Positions 31,405 to 42,259 of a DNA stretch of 64,000 bases are shown here, piece after piece (position 1 is the first letter of the stretch; every line of letters begins with the position of its first letter). Source of the stretch: Heligmosomoides polygyrus polygyrus (lineage: Eukaryota > Nematoda > Chromadorea > Rhabditida > Heligmosomidae); contig OX377202.1 of the NCBI GenBank assembly GCA_947396885.1, positions 34,525,407 to 34,589,406 on the forward strand. The letters are read 5' to 3'. The notes under the pieces are model-generated. The model was given only the letters and a program-made list of their open reading frames with translations, did not search any database and was not told the origin of the DNA. Both the position numbers and the translations under genes were made by a program.

Positions 31405-31406
31405 AT
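31371..31406 (+). repeat. (AAAT)n tail of LINE-2
   Basis: About nine AAAT units close the element, like the 3' microsatellite tails of CR1 and related LINEs. LINE-3 ends in TAA units instead. Confidence 0.85.
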
Positions 31407-31572
31407 ATCACTCTGCGTTAGTAAGGTTAGTGTGGACCTCAGAGTGACATCGGCACTCTTGGTGGATCGAATCGCCTCTGAAGACGACGATCTCGTCGAA
31501 ACGTTGGACCACCAATAATTGAAGAGGAGTCACCATAATAACCTCGTTTTCGCACAATACTAACACATGAAG
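31407..31572 (+). repeat. Right arm of Penelope-type inverted repeat B
   Basis: The reverse complement of 27199-27324, beginning ATCACTCTG directly after the LINE-2 tail and ending near CAATACTAACACATGAAG. A central spacer (about 31415-31437) between the palindromic halves survives on this side. No RT or nuclease coding remains. Confidence 0.8.
31473..31510 (+). other. Hammerhead-like motif, arm B right
   Basis: Plus strand: GCCT, CTGAAGA, stem CGACG/CGTCG, AAAC, GTT, GGACC. Stem II is identical to that of 27263-27300. Confidence 0.4.
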
Positions 31573-31574
31573 AG

Positions 31575-32155
31575 CAAGTAATTGTGTATCATGCTCTCAC
31601 TCAATGCATTGCTGAGACAACGTTTCTAGTATACCTGAGCAGGCAGGTATCTGCTGATTTTCAGTCGAGCGAATACCGAATTTCCTTCAGCGGCAAGCCT
31701 TCGAATCAGCGTCACCAAAACATCACGATCGCAGTGGAAATCGTAGGCAGCTATCAGCAACGTCAGCACCTCATCCGGTTTCAAATCTCTGAAGCATAAC
31801 AGACTGCGCATGAAGGTTCAGAAAATTTCCATCTCACGAAAAATGGGTGCAAGTTTAAAATGAGGGTCCACCCTCATCTTCCTCCATAAAATCCTTGCGA
31901 TTTGTTCCGAATCTTTTAAATTAAAAACCACGGTGCGGATACATATTTAGCCGTAGAATGAGATCTTGGCCAGCTCTGACATGGGCAAGGAAGAGGAACA
32001 GCGCGGAACCCATTTTCTAAACTTCCAAAGAAAGTTGTTCAAACACTTTGACATAGAAGCTTCGTAAAACTCAATTCCTTGCCTACGCGATCCCAGAGCA
32101 TAATCAGCGAAGCCTCAAGCTCCCTCATCCTGAGACCTCGACATAGTTAGTTTTT
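31575..32155. other. No recognised gene
   Basis: Short frames on both strands without signatures. Confidence 0.4.
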
Positions 32156-32159
32156 GTTC

Positions 32160-32775
32160 CTTCGTCAATATTGAGCCAACACGATGTTTTTTGAAGAAGA
32201 TCCCCACTTTGGCTTACGTTTCGATGGAATCTTCGTCTTCAGAGGCCGGAATGTAGTGCAAGATTTGCACCACCAAGCGCTTTGTCTGCTCTAGTGGTTC
32301 TGACGTAGATCTATGACCATTCGTGAAAAGCAGTGAGAGATAGACTCACGCATAGATTCATCGCTATCAGTACATAATCGCCCTCTTTTAGTAAGCTAGA
32401 ATGCGGATATGAAACAGACCATACTGACGTCGTATATCTATTTTGTTCATGTCTAGTTGAACGAGAACGATGACTGCACGGGGTGCTTCATTCCCCCTTA
32501 TAATTAGTGCTCTACTAATAATGAAGCCCGGATCTATGCGTGAAATGATTGTCATAGATTTATTAGGCCGTTGCAGATGAAAATGCCGATGTTGTTATCA
32601 ATTTCTGGTCGCGACTACGATTCAGCGTCAAAACCCGAGACCATAGAAGACCGCTTGGTGATGTAAATTGCATACCAATACCCACGCAATACACTTAGGC
32701 CTTAGAAGAGGACGATTCCATCGTAAACTTAGGCCGAATAAAGATCCAGCTCAAAAAACACTTATGTTGACACAA
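32160..32775. repeat. Penelope-type inverted pair C
   Basis: The left part (32160-32300) and right part (about 32640-32770) are diverged inverted copies. Each has the motif GGCCTCTGAAGACGA...TCGAAACGT or its decayed form and the accompanying GATCC and CACCAAGCG segments. They resemble the arms of the elements at 22866-25253 and 27199-31572. No coding sequence remains between them. Confidence 0.6.
32211..32247 (-). other. Hammerhead-like motif, pair C left
   Basis: Minus strand: GGCCT, CTGAAGA, short stem CGA/TCG, GAAAC, GTA, AGCC. A decayed plus-strand partner lies at 32698-32734. Confidence 0.35.
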
Positions 32776-32779
32776 GACT

Positions 32780-33130
32780 AACGGGAGTAATTGAAAAAGT
32801 TGTCAGAACGTATCACTGCAACCTCGGTGTGGCATATGGTCACCCTAAAACCGCCACAACTGGTTACGTTCAGAGAAATTCAAAATCTGAGCTACAAACT
32901 TAAAAAGGTGTTGCTAAAGAGATGTTGGAAAGAGGTGTTCAATCTAACTGCAGCAAGATAACGAAGTCGTAAATGATACTCATGATATCGTCAACTTATA
33001 CTAGCAAAGGCGCAGTGTTGCCATCCAAATTCTTATGTTTTCTACTAAAATGAACGCTTGAGCTACTAATTCAGCATAGACTTAAGCTAAAAAGGAGGTC
33101 GGAATGATGCTTTTTATTTATATTTTTTAT
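32780..33130. other. No recognised gene
   Basis: AT-rich; nothing recognised. Confidence 0.4.
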
Positions 33131-33134
33131 GTTT

Positions 33135-33262
33135 TTACTTGAACTGTCCATTTTTGCTCGACACATCTTCCTTTCGTTGCAGTCTACATGGAGGAACGTG
33201 TGTTACCCTTCTGCAATAGGCCGGTACATCATGCACAAATTTCCCCGCACCTTCTGTATGAA
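33135..33262 (-). CDS. Candidate terminal exon with poly(A) signal
   Basis: On the minus strand the acceptor ACGATTCATACAG ends at 33263. An open segment of 42 codons follows (includes GKFVHDVPAYCRRV and QRKEDVSSKNGQFK) and stops with TAA at 33135; AATAAA follows about 20 bases later. The frame is in fact open back to 33548, so a longer exon is possible. It lies on the same strand as, and 3.2 kb downstream of, the BTB exons and could be the end of that gene, but I have no link between them. Confidence 0.3.
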
Positions 33263-33984
33263 TCGTAAATAAATCCAATATTTTATGGACCAAAAAGGAC
33301 GAAAAAGTCGGATTACTGTAATTCACCACATTTGCATTTCGAGACCCACTAGAACATGCTTGATATGATGGGATTGCATGTCGACGGGCAGCAATCATGA
33401 GAATGAAGCAACGTGAGGATGACAGGTTTACGCAGTTCAAGAATAAATCTGTTCTGTTTACTTGAAGCACGATTTCTTTCATTTTTTTTAGAGAATTGAT
33501 ATGCCACCTCAAAAACACTGCCGGAAAAGAGCCGGAGGTGTTCATCATCTTAAATTTACAATATGCCTTTAAGAAATATATGACAAACAGCCTCCATGCG
33601 GATCAGAACACTCACTGCAGATCCGTTCGCTTAATGAATGCCTGGCAGGCCTCGATCACTGGCAGCACTTGGTACTTGTGAGAGAGACGGAGGATCAGCG
33701 CGAAATTCGACGCTGAAAATGGAGATTTCAATCACACAGAATAACGGCAACTACTTAAAAATGTCACCTTTGAGTGACTCGCTTGAAAAGTCCCATGAAA
33801 TCATTGTTTCAGAAATAATTTTAAAGGTATTGTGGCTGCGCCAGAGCACCACTAGGAATATATTCTAAAACTTCAAACCGTGTATTCACTATCTAAGCAG
33901 GTAAATTTGAAATTTTCGAAAAAAAGTTGAAGCAAATTTTTCTAAGACAAAAAATTATTCTAAATTATTCTTTCCTTCTTGGAG

Positions 33985-34135
33985 AGTCTCTAGCTCAATC
34001 TGGAATATGCTCGTTTTGATTCAGAAGATGATTTGCTTGACTTCAAAAGCGTTAATCTTCCTATAAGAGTGTCCTATTGGATCTGAAAAATGTCCGTTTT
34101 AACGTGAAAGTGATATATGATAAATCAATTCTAAA
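33985..34135. repeat. Interspersed repeat X, copy 1
   Basis: A diverged copy of the sequence at 53222-53400, sharing GATT..CTT..CTTCAAAAGCG, AAGAGTG and AACGTGAAA.TG.TATAT blocks. A partial third copy lies at 56880-56948 upstream of U6. It is non-coding with unknown ends. Confidence 0.45.
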
Positions 34136-34139
34136 AGCT

Positions 34140-36480
34140 TCCTCGCCGTTTCGAATAAACGATGATAAGATTGTTCACTAGCACAGATCGCAAAAATCTG
34201 TAAGAATATACTATTTTGTCACCAGCTCAAGATTTACACCCCCCCCCTCTCTTGCAGAATTCTACGGACTTCTTCTCAGAAGCCACCAGATGACGTGACC
34301 ACCACCGGAAATCACAGCTCCAATCCGTGTTGAACCGTTGCTCTCAACGTGTTTGCACAGTGTTCTATTGCGTGTGAAGGAAAAATGCCGAACAAATACG
34401 GCGAGTAGTAAAGTGTATCCGATTTCACCCACGTCACACATTTCCACTACGGATTGTTCTTTGTACACGACGGATCTTCGACCACTAGTCAAAGCAAGTA
34501 ACCGATAGTGAATGCTGCTTCCACCCAGAATTCAAGAATCCTCATGAATTCCCTAAGGTAGCAACAGGATGTGTACTTTACCATACACAGCAGAATATTC
34601 TATATAACACCACTTAGCCACGGTGACAAAAGCCTGAGAGTGACCTTACCCGACCTCTACATATGCCGCTTATTCTGCGAAGCGAGGATCATCCACCACC
34701 CATATTCGACAAGCAAAGTGGATATGGACGGGCAGCTGTCATATGCGCATTTAGAAGGTCAGACAACGCGACACCCATTCGATATGACGATCGTCTTCTT
34801 TCCCAACAAGTTTGATGAATAAAGCCCACTTGGTCTCCAGGGGTTGCCCTATGCGTAATACAACTCCACCCAACCACATGTGTGTAATGTGCTTGCAGAC
34901 GTTCTCCAAGGTTTCGACCAACAGCGCAAAAAGATAACAGAGAAGAAGCACACTTGGAACACCAGATCGGGTAATAATTTTTTCTACGTTGAAAATCTGG
35001 TTTACAATCCACCGCAAAGAGTACAAACCAACAAATATTGCCCAGAGATAGCAAAAAAAGCTGATTCTTCACTATTTAAACTTTTCATGAGCATTTGCGC
35101 AAATATTTTAGCGCGTATGGAGCATTAGCCGGGAGATTCCGTCTCGAGCGCCCATCGCTTTGATTTCAGATCCGGCTCGCACCTGGATGTACTCTCCAGC
35201 CTAGTAAGCCTCCTTGCTAGATTCCCGCAGAGACCTGTAAGTTGCTAATGCACCGACTTCTCGATAAAGACTCCTGTGTTGTTGTGAATTATTTGGGCAC
35301 GGTATGTGCTCTGTCATCTACATCTTCAAGGTGAGTGCAAAGCAGAACTGGACTGAAGACTGAGTGCTCGAAAAACTAGTTAGCGTCAATGTCAACGTCA
35401 GTCTTCCTCTTGATAACACTCACTCCAATCTAATAAAAATTTGTTTTTGGATTATTTTGACTCTTCGGTTTATTTAGATCCTGATGTGTTAAGTAGGTTT
35501 GTAACTACAAAAAGGCAGAGAGAGTCGCTGGTACCTCGTCCTCTGCAGAACGACGTATTCAAAGAAAGGAGGTAAAGCAAGTGGTGCTAGCTAGAATACC
35601 GCGCATTACTGTCCTCTAAAATATAAGCTTTGACATAACTTACGTGAGTAAGTATCTTTATTTTAGCACATTTCTGGCGGTGTAGCGCACTTATTAACGA
35701 TAAAAGTACCCTAGATTTCCTTAAACCTAGACACCTACTCAAGTTGTCTTCACGTTATCAGATAAAAATTGAGAGCGTGCGTCTCCTAGAGGAGAAATGA
35801 ATCAAAGCTGACCGTTATCCCTCTTACGAGAAGATTCCATATTAAATTTTTATCTTTTATTTTTTATATTAAATTTTTTAGGCGATACCCTGCCTTCTTT
35901 GCCGCTTCTGAACAAAATTTCTTAAAGAAATAATTGTCAGGATGCATAAAAAATGCAGATGACCTAGTTGCGGCAGTTTGCCCCGGTTCTCTTCGTGCAG
36001 AGTATCCCAAAGGCACATGGTCGGCACGAATACATCACTTCTGCTGAGTGTTTTCGGAAACTGAGACAGAGGCGGTCATTATTTTCGCATCGGTGAACAA
36101 GACGACCATTAATATGTCTTGAACCAATCACGAGATTGCTTCTTAAGTCGGTCGCATGAGCATTTTTTTCGGATTCCCTGTTTCTTCTTGTCTATTTCCG
36201 ACAGCTGTTCTACTTGAAGCTTCTTATCCGATGAATCTTCGAGTGCTCAAAATATTGACCGATGTTCGACTAATTTTATTTGAGGTTGTGTCTGACGTTA
36301 AAAAATTCAAAGCATGATCGGTTATTTCCTATGATGCCTCGGAATTTCAGGCAAATTCCGACGCAAGCTCTTACGAATACGAATTCTCTCAGATCTTCCT
36401 TCGTTAGATCATCAGATAAGCGCGTTCGACGCCTGCCACTAATTTTCTACGAGAATTACTACAGCAGCTAGTAAGGTAAG
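34140..36480. other. No recognised gene; possible intron of the BTB gene
   Basis: Several frames were checked, including minus 34492-34262 and 35072-34689; none shows a family signature. The next BTB exon should lie here on the minus strand if the gene is intact, but I could not find it. Confidence 0.35.
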
Positions 36481-36485
36481 CTTAC

Positions 36486-36815
36486 CAGTAATGACACTCG
36501 TGTCGTGGACTGCCCTCAGAAAGACGTCAATGTCGGCGCACTTCTCGTCGACGATCTCGCGCGATAATTCACGTCCTCCTTCGAAATCTTTGCCGTAGCA
36601 CATCACCGAGAAGACCTTAAGGAGCAGCGATCATGAAGAGCGGCCTCTCATTTGCAATCGTTCAAGCTGTAGTGATACTCATACTGGTGAGATCTTCCGC
36701 ATGCACTCAGCGTCAACAAGGAATGTACGGTCTTGCACATGGATACGGAACGGGCGGTCGAAGCTCGACGGTGCCGGCGAGTAGCAGACGTCCGACAGTA
36801 TTTCAGTGCCCATAC
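36486..36815 (-). CDS. Host BTB/POZ-domain gene, two exons (partial)
   Basis: BTB/POZ domains mediate dimerisation and often bind Cullin-3. Exon A (36815 to 36685) reads FRIHVQDRTFLVDAECMRK ending ISP; donor GTATGAGT. A 69-bp intron (36684-36616) ends TCCTTAAG. Exon B (36615 to 36486) starts VFSVMCYGKDFEGG and includes EIVDEKCADIDVFLRAVHD; donor GTAAGC at 36485. Across the phase-0 junction the sequence ISP-VFSVM fits the nematode BTB pattern (V.D..F.VDAE....SPVF.VM..G.F.E......I.DE...D...FL..). The N-terminal limit is uncertain: an ATG at 36813 lies just inside a possible acceptor ending at 36816. About half the domain is seen; downstream exons were not found. The overlapping plus-strand frame is an antisense shadow. 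Confidence 0.72.
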
Positions 36816-36889
36816 CTGAAGGAGACTTAGAATAAGATAAAGCCTTGGTTAAGGCACTGCGAAGAGTATCGAGAGACGACAAGTTCAGA

Positions 36890-38638
36890 CAATAACAAAT
36901 GGGGCAAAACGTGCAGTGAAGGACAACAAAAGTTCTGTTATTCTGTGTAGTAAGGATAATAAGATGGACCGCAACTTCCCTTAGAATTCCCTATTTCTGC
37001 AGAGAAACTCAATCAAATTCTCTGAAGAAAAAAATGAACAATGCTATGCAAAGGCACAAGGGATGAAAAAATCATGTAAATGATGTCCATTGTATCCATC
37101 ACACAGAAAGTGTTCAAATATGTGGTGTATGTTTTTCCACACAAAAGGGGGAACGTGGCAAGCAAAAAAAAAACTGGTGTTTCACATTGCCTCATACGAA
37201 AACGGACGCAAGTAAAATGGCACCTGGAGGCTCAGAAGATCATAAAATAAAATAAAACAACTGGTTCTTACCATGAGGTAAACAGAGAAAGTATCTGGGC
37301 CATTCTCTAGGATGCATTCTAAGTAGTAAACCTATTTAAACAGAATTCTATTTATAATATGGACACAAGTACAGCAGGTTCCACACAGGGGTGTAGGGTT
37401 GGCTTGAAACGACACTTCCTAAACGATAACGGGCTGATGTTGAGGTACGTCAATCTGTCTGCAGTGCACCACGCATTCTACGTGTACGTATGTACTTTTG
37501 AATATTTTCTATCCAGTGCAATAACTCGCAGTTAATGGACAGCTCTGCTGCGAATTGAAACAAGCTGGACATATGTTTCAATACTATAGGAGGAGCTTCT
37601 CCTTAATTTGTCATAAGGAGAAAAGCATGGATAGCGCAAATGTTGTCTGAGCTGCGCCACGTATTCCAATTCTATAGGATATCACGGGGAGAGTTTGAAT
37701 GTACATACGTATGGCCTATTCTACGAGTTGCATCGGTCAGTTGATTAGAGGTGCCATTTTGCCCCAGGCGTGTCTGCTTCCAGTTTACTGAGAGGATGTT
37801 TAAAAGACTGGAGTAACCTGATTGTGAAACGAACGTAGTACACATTCTTTCTGGCAGGTGAGGCCTCTTTCCGATTGCGTCACATGTGCTTCTATAACCT
37901 CAAATAACGTAGCTGTATTTTGATAAAGCCCAGACAGTTGAAGCGGTGCAGAATTTGACCCCTAAGCTAGATAGTGAGATTAGGGATACGAGACAAGGGA
38001 GGGAGGAGTTTTAGGCGAGGTCTAGTCCTATATCTGGCAAAAAATTCGGCACTGGTTAAATAATATTGTGGACAGCAGGCAGCAGCATGATATTTCCGGT
38101 GCACCATACCCATCTTGCCTTATCGGTGAAGACGTACCACCCAGAGGAGGTGCGCAAAACTGGTGCTCTGACTGGATGTAGTTGGCTGGCGTGTTCTTGC
38201 CCCTGTAGGTCATATTAACGACAAGTAGTGAACTTTTTTAATGAAGAAGTGCATCATTAAGAATAAAACAAATATAAGGAAACACATTGTTTACTACCAT
38301 CTTGCAGGAGCCGGAATGGAGGGATGCAATCACTGTACGCACACACGGGAGAATACGAGCAGCACATTCCACATATGGCGTAGCGTAAACACACGCCCAC
38401 TTTCAATTCACTGTCTCATGCCATTGATAAGACCATATGCAAGATACATCTATATATTTGATAAAAGAAAGCAGACCCCTTCGTTAGGCAAAAGAAATCT
38501 AGTAGAGCAGGAGGAGCGTAGGAGTGCACCTATTTGGAACACTACATGCGAACAACATAAATAGAAAACTGCTTTACAAATTTTGAAATTGAGTGAAGCG
38601 ATTGAGAGCGACGCTTCAAAGCACAGGAGCAAGCATCA
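36890..38638. other. No recognised gene
   Basis: A minus-strand frame at 38213-38028 is cysteine-rich but not recognised. No clear repeats. Confidence 0.4.
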
Positions 38639-38646
38639 GTATGGAC

Positions 38647-40042
38647 CAGGGGTGTGCGTAAATGAAATTTGAAATTTCGTAAATCGTAAATCGTAATTAC
38701 GAAAAAATCGCCGTAAATCGTAAACCGTAAATCGTAAGAGTCTAAACTGTAGTAACTTTCGCGTTATTTTCAGCTTAACAGTTTTCTTACCAAACTATTT
38801 CTTTTTCACAGCTTCCTGCTAGTAAAACGCTTTTCAAACAAAACTTTACACGTTTCAGGAAAGTCGAAAAAACTGTAAATTCAAAAATTAAGCATATGCA
38901 TGACACTCCTACAAAGAAACTTGCCTCGTTTGAATATCCATTAAATTCCTAACTTGCTACCAATTCTTTAACTTCCATATAAATCTAGGATTTAGCAGAA
39001 ACAACAGCGAAAAAGTCGCCGTCAAAACTAAAAATTGAAAAAGTTTCAAGCTTGACCAACGTGTCGGTTTCCTGCTCTAGCCTGCACTTGTAAGATTTCC
39101 AAAACTTCATAATATTGCTTTACTATTTATTAATTCCCTGCACTCGCCCGGGCTACCCTTCGCCAGCTCTGTAACGAACGTTTGCTCTCCGAGAGCATAC
39201 AGCATCGTAAGTGGATTAGATAGAGTGAATACGGCAAACTCAATCACACCATCGAAATTGGAGATCGAAGCTGTCAAAACTAGATCGACCGATTCTTGAA
39301 GTGCTACGCGCACGATTTTATCGCACTTTTTATATCAAGTTGCTCAACCCTATAACGCACAATGCAAATCGATAGAAACATTGGTACATGTCGCGAAGGT
39401 GATCAGCATTGGTAGGTGGGAGCGCGCCAGCCAATAATAACCAGAGCACAGACCGAAAACTGCCAGCCGATCGGGGTACCGACTGTACATAGACGCCCTC
39501 TCTGAATGATATGTCCATTCAAGGCGATCTGATTCGATGGGGCGTTCCCATCTCACAATGCTGCCCGTTTTTGCGACATGACTTCACTGACATTGTAAGG
39601 GCTCCCGTTCGGAACCGGACAGGTCAAGAGTAGAAACAAGTGCAATACAATGTTAGAAAACAAGTGCTCCGTCACGCCAATCGGCGTGCCTCGCGGGATG
39701 TTGCAGTATCACTAAGCTAATAGTAAGGAGAATCAGATCACGCTAGCTGCTCTGCTTATGCAGCTTTCTTCCCTCCCTAGCAGTACAGAAGGCAATGTAT
39801 AAAAACTCTAGCGCCAAGTTGACTGCAGACACCTTCATTTCTCCTCCTCGAACGGTCAACCTCAGGCAAAAATCGATATTTTCGATAGATTCTGAGCGTC
39901 TGATCGATTTTGGTGGCACGACGAGATCCAATTTTTTCAGAACCGACCCAAAATGTCGTAAATCGTAAATCGTAAAAAAATGCCAAAAATCGCCGTAAAT
40001 CGTAAAATCGTAAATCGTAAATCGTAATTACGCACACTCCTG
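38647..40042. mobile_element. Non-autonomous hAT transposon, 1396 bp
   Basis: The left end CAGGGGTGTGCGTAA and right end TTACGCACACTCCTG are hAT-type terminal inverted repeats. Both are flanked by GTATGGAC (38639-38646 and 40043-40050), a perfect 8-bp target duplication as hAT transposases make. Inside each end lies a cluster of GTAAATC heptamers (about 38680-38740 and 39955-40028), probably transposase-binding subterminal repeats. No transposase frame is present. Part of the interior (39655-39800) recurs at 62205-62360. The intact duplication suggests fairly recent movement by a transposase elsewhere. Confidence 0.92.
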
Positions 40043-40556
40043 GTATGGACGCAGGATACGCAGTACATCTTGAAGACCTTCCATACCATTCCTTTAGAAT
40101 AATGATGAAAGCTCGTTGTCACCGACGAAGAGCAAGCCCACATTGAGCGTAGAAGGTTCGAGGTGGAGGCGTAACGATGGATGCTGGATGTCTAGTTATC
40201 CTTTCAAATCGGCCACTAAAGGGGAGGCCTCAGCTTTTAACTCTTCTCAGCTTACAAGGCCTCATCCACCTTTCCTGGAAGGCCTGAGACTGAAATTCTA
40301 CCGAAGAGATCAAGAACAGCGAGCTCTTGCAACACATTTAGGAGACGTGAGCAGAGATATGAGAAAGCGCCTATCTGCGTGAGCCTTGTTTGTTGTATTC
40401 TCTCAAGAGAGCTGTTTGCCTGCTCAACAATCAATCGTCGGATTTGGAACAACACCTATACGGAACAAGAGCCGCGTTTCCATAATAAAGAATGCCTAGA
40501 AGTGAGAACGAAATTCGTAGTGTTTTCATAGACGAAAGACATCTTGAGGTCTGGAC

Positions 40557-40612
40557 AGTAGCGCAGCCGGAGGAGGCGCCGACTGTTGCGTGCGCCCGAT
40601 TCCAGCTTGCTG
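40557..40612 (+). repeat. tRNA-derived SINE fragment
   Basis: TAGCGCAGCCGG is a perfect A-box match and CGCCCGATTCC is B-box-like 30 bases later; the stretch resembles the fragments at 45345-45405 (minus) and 60122 (plus). Confidence 0.5.
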
Positions 40613-40779
40613 GTTAGCATTTATTGACTATCCAACCAAGCCTTACATCCATCCGTGTCGTTGAATTAGTACTAGACTTATCTGAGGAGGATACGGCCTG
40701 CCGGATGTGACATGTTGGGAGGGAGGCTCCGCATTTGTGAAATTGAGGATCAGCGACGTTGTCCTAAAGCTGATGAGGT

Positions 40780-41640
40780 GGGTTTGAACAACCGCAACGT
40801 GGCTGCAACAGCACCCGGCCCCGACAGTATCAGAGCTAAGGCTAAAGAAATTTCATCCAGCCTTTATCAGCGCTGATCCGGTTCTTCAGACGCTATCACT
40901 TGGAATGCTAGGTTCCAGCTCAGTGGAAGACCAGAAGGATCGTTCCTTCTTAGTCCATCAGTGTACTTCCTTAATTCATCAGAGACCAGTGTTCCTACTC
41001 AGTCCATCAGAGTACTTCGAGAGATGTATAGCGGATTCACGACCAAGGCCGTTCTAGAACAAATTCGTGTCAAGAGAGGGATTCGGCAAGGGATACCATT
41101 TCTCACTGAGCTCTCTTCACTCTTGGAAACGATGGAGAGATGGAAGAGTTAGAATGGAAGGCACGAAGACGAAGATTGACAGCCTGCAACTGCACCATCT
41201 AAGCCTCGATGACAACATCGTGCATCACCCAAGCCGAGCGAGAGAACCGATGGACCGAAGGATAACTTAAGAGCTAGTGCCGGAGCTGGGCAGGAGGAAT
41301 CGAACGGTGCGGGAAGTTTTCGAGATGGTCGCAGAAGTGGCGAAAATGAAGAAGAATTTGTCAAATGCATGGAGGCTGGCCGCATGATGTGAACGAAAGT
41401 CAAAACCGACTGATTTCTGTGGGACCGTGAGATGTCAAAACAACAGCAGAACACCAACTAAAGCGTTGGTCAGAGTTCTTGAAAGCCCTGAACGACTGAT
41501 GAGACATCCGTGGGCCCTCGCGTCAGGAGCAACTATTGAAGCATTCTAACATATGACTGTGACAGAATACGTTGTAGGTCGGAGACGTTGCACCGTCTTC
41601 TCGATTGCTCACCGCGCAACGTTGGTCTGATGTCCTTCCT
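40780..41640 (+). pseudogene. RTE-type LINE reverse transcriptase relic
   Basis: Pieces in changing frames: an APGPDSI stretch near 40806 (GpD motif); then 40961-41152 with SIRVLREMYSGFTTK and VKRGIRQGIPF, matching the RTE pattern lr.lY.g.t..v...rGvrQGd; then HLSLDDNIV near 41195, where the family has FADDIVL. The catalytic block therefore has lost one Asp. Downstream traces run to about 41640, where the MITE begins. Many stops, no function. Confidence 0.75.
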
Positions 41641-41657
41641 GCTTTCGTAAACCCCAA

Positions 41658-41823
41658 GGGTCGGATTCATCAACGACTTGCATAACTTTAACAGAGAATT
41701 TACAGCGTAGAACTCAGAAAACGCGGCGTATCGCCCACCGTATCGCTTGATAAGCCGCACTATCAAGGATTTCGGCCGTAATTTTCTCTGTTAAATTGCT
41801 GCAAGTCGTTGATGAATATGGCC
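41658..41823. mobile_element. Small inverted-repeat element, same family as 19559-19717
   Basis: The ends GGGTCGGATTCATCAACGAC and the complement at 41801-41823 extend inward with a second matching block (TAACAGAGAA / TTCTCTGTTA), so arms are about 45 bp. It lies between RTE and mariner relics. The family shares only the GGATTCATCAACGA end with the copy at 19559. Confidence 0.78.
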
Positions 41824-42250
41824 TCAGGCCTCTGAGGCGTAAGTTATCACTGCAGGCATAGTTCGATCCAGTTCGATTCGAATAGATCGATTTCGCTGCG
41901 TGGCTTCACTCAGCTTTTGCAGTTGGACAGCGTAAATGCTCGCAATCACATGTGTGCCGGTTTTAAGGAACTCGTGGTAGAGCACTCCCTGGGAGTGCCA
42001 CCTACAGCACAGCACTATCTGCTATTGGTGGGACTCCCAGGAGTGCTCTGCAAAAGTTGAGTGAGGCCACGCAGCGAAAACGACCTAAACGGAAAAATGT
42101 CCATCTTCTTAACCACAACGCTCGGTCACATGTTGCAAACATGTCTCGCCAAAAATTTCAGAAATGCTTCCTTATTCTGGTGGAGGTTGGGCTTCGACTG
42201 CTTCATAGGTGAGTCGTTGAGCGCAATCCGGTACGGTTAACGTAGAAGAC
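41824..42250. pseudogene. Two mariner transposase fragments head to head
   Basis: The minus-strand piece (42015-41824) reads GVLYHEFLKTGTHVIAS...VQLQKLSEATQRNRS. The plus-strand piece (about 42030-42210) starts with the same LQKLSEATQRKR stretch and continues LLNHNARSHVAN. The repeated CTGCAAAAG..GAGTGA.GCCACGCAGCG is inverted around about 42025. An inversion or two opposite insertions produced this; there is no intact frame. Confidence 0.7.
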
Positions 42251-42259
42251 GGTGAACTC

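Larger units (their letters stand above)
27328..31406 (+). mobile_element. LINE-2: CR1-like retrotransposon with SL1 at its 5' end
   Basis: This is a full-length-looking insertion running from an exact SL1 leader (27328-27349) through a 5' UTR, ORF1 (27644-28456), ORF2 (28453 to about 31240) and a tail of AAAT units (about 31371-31406). The flanks 27199-27324 and 31407-31572 read as one inverted repeat when the LINE is removed, so both insertion borders are visible and no target duplication is needed, as usual for CR1-like elements. ORF2 carries several frame lesions, so this copy is inactive. Confidence 0.9.

Noticed and set aside
36633..36830. Plus-strand ORF with a signal-peptide-like start and a Gly-rich GMYGLAHGYGTGG stretch, resembling a neuropeptide precursor
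   Set aside because: It lies antisense to the BTB exons, whose frame, splice sites and domain match are much stronger.
38680..40028. CRISPR-like array suggested by repeated GTAAATC units
   Set aside because: Units are seven bases without unique spacers and sit at the ends of a hAT element in a eukaryotic genome.
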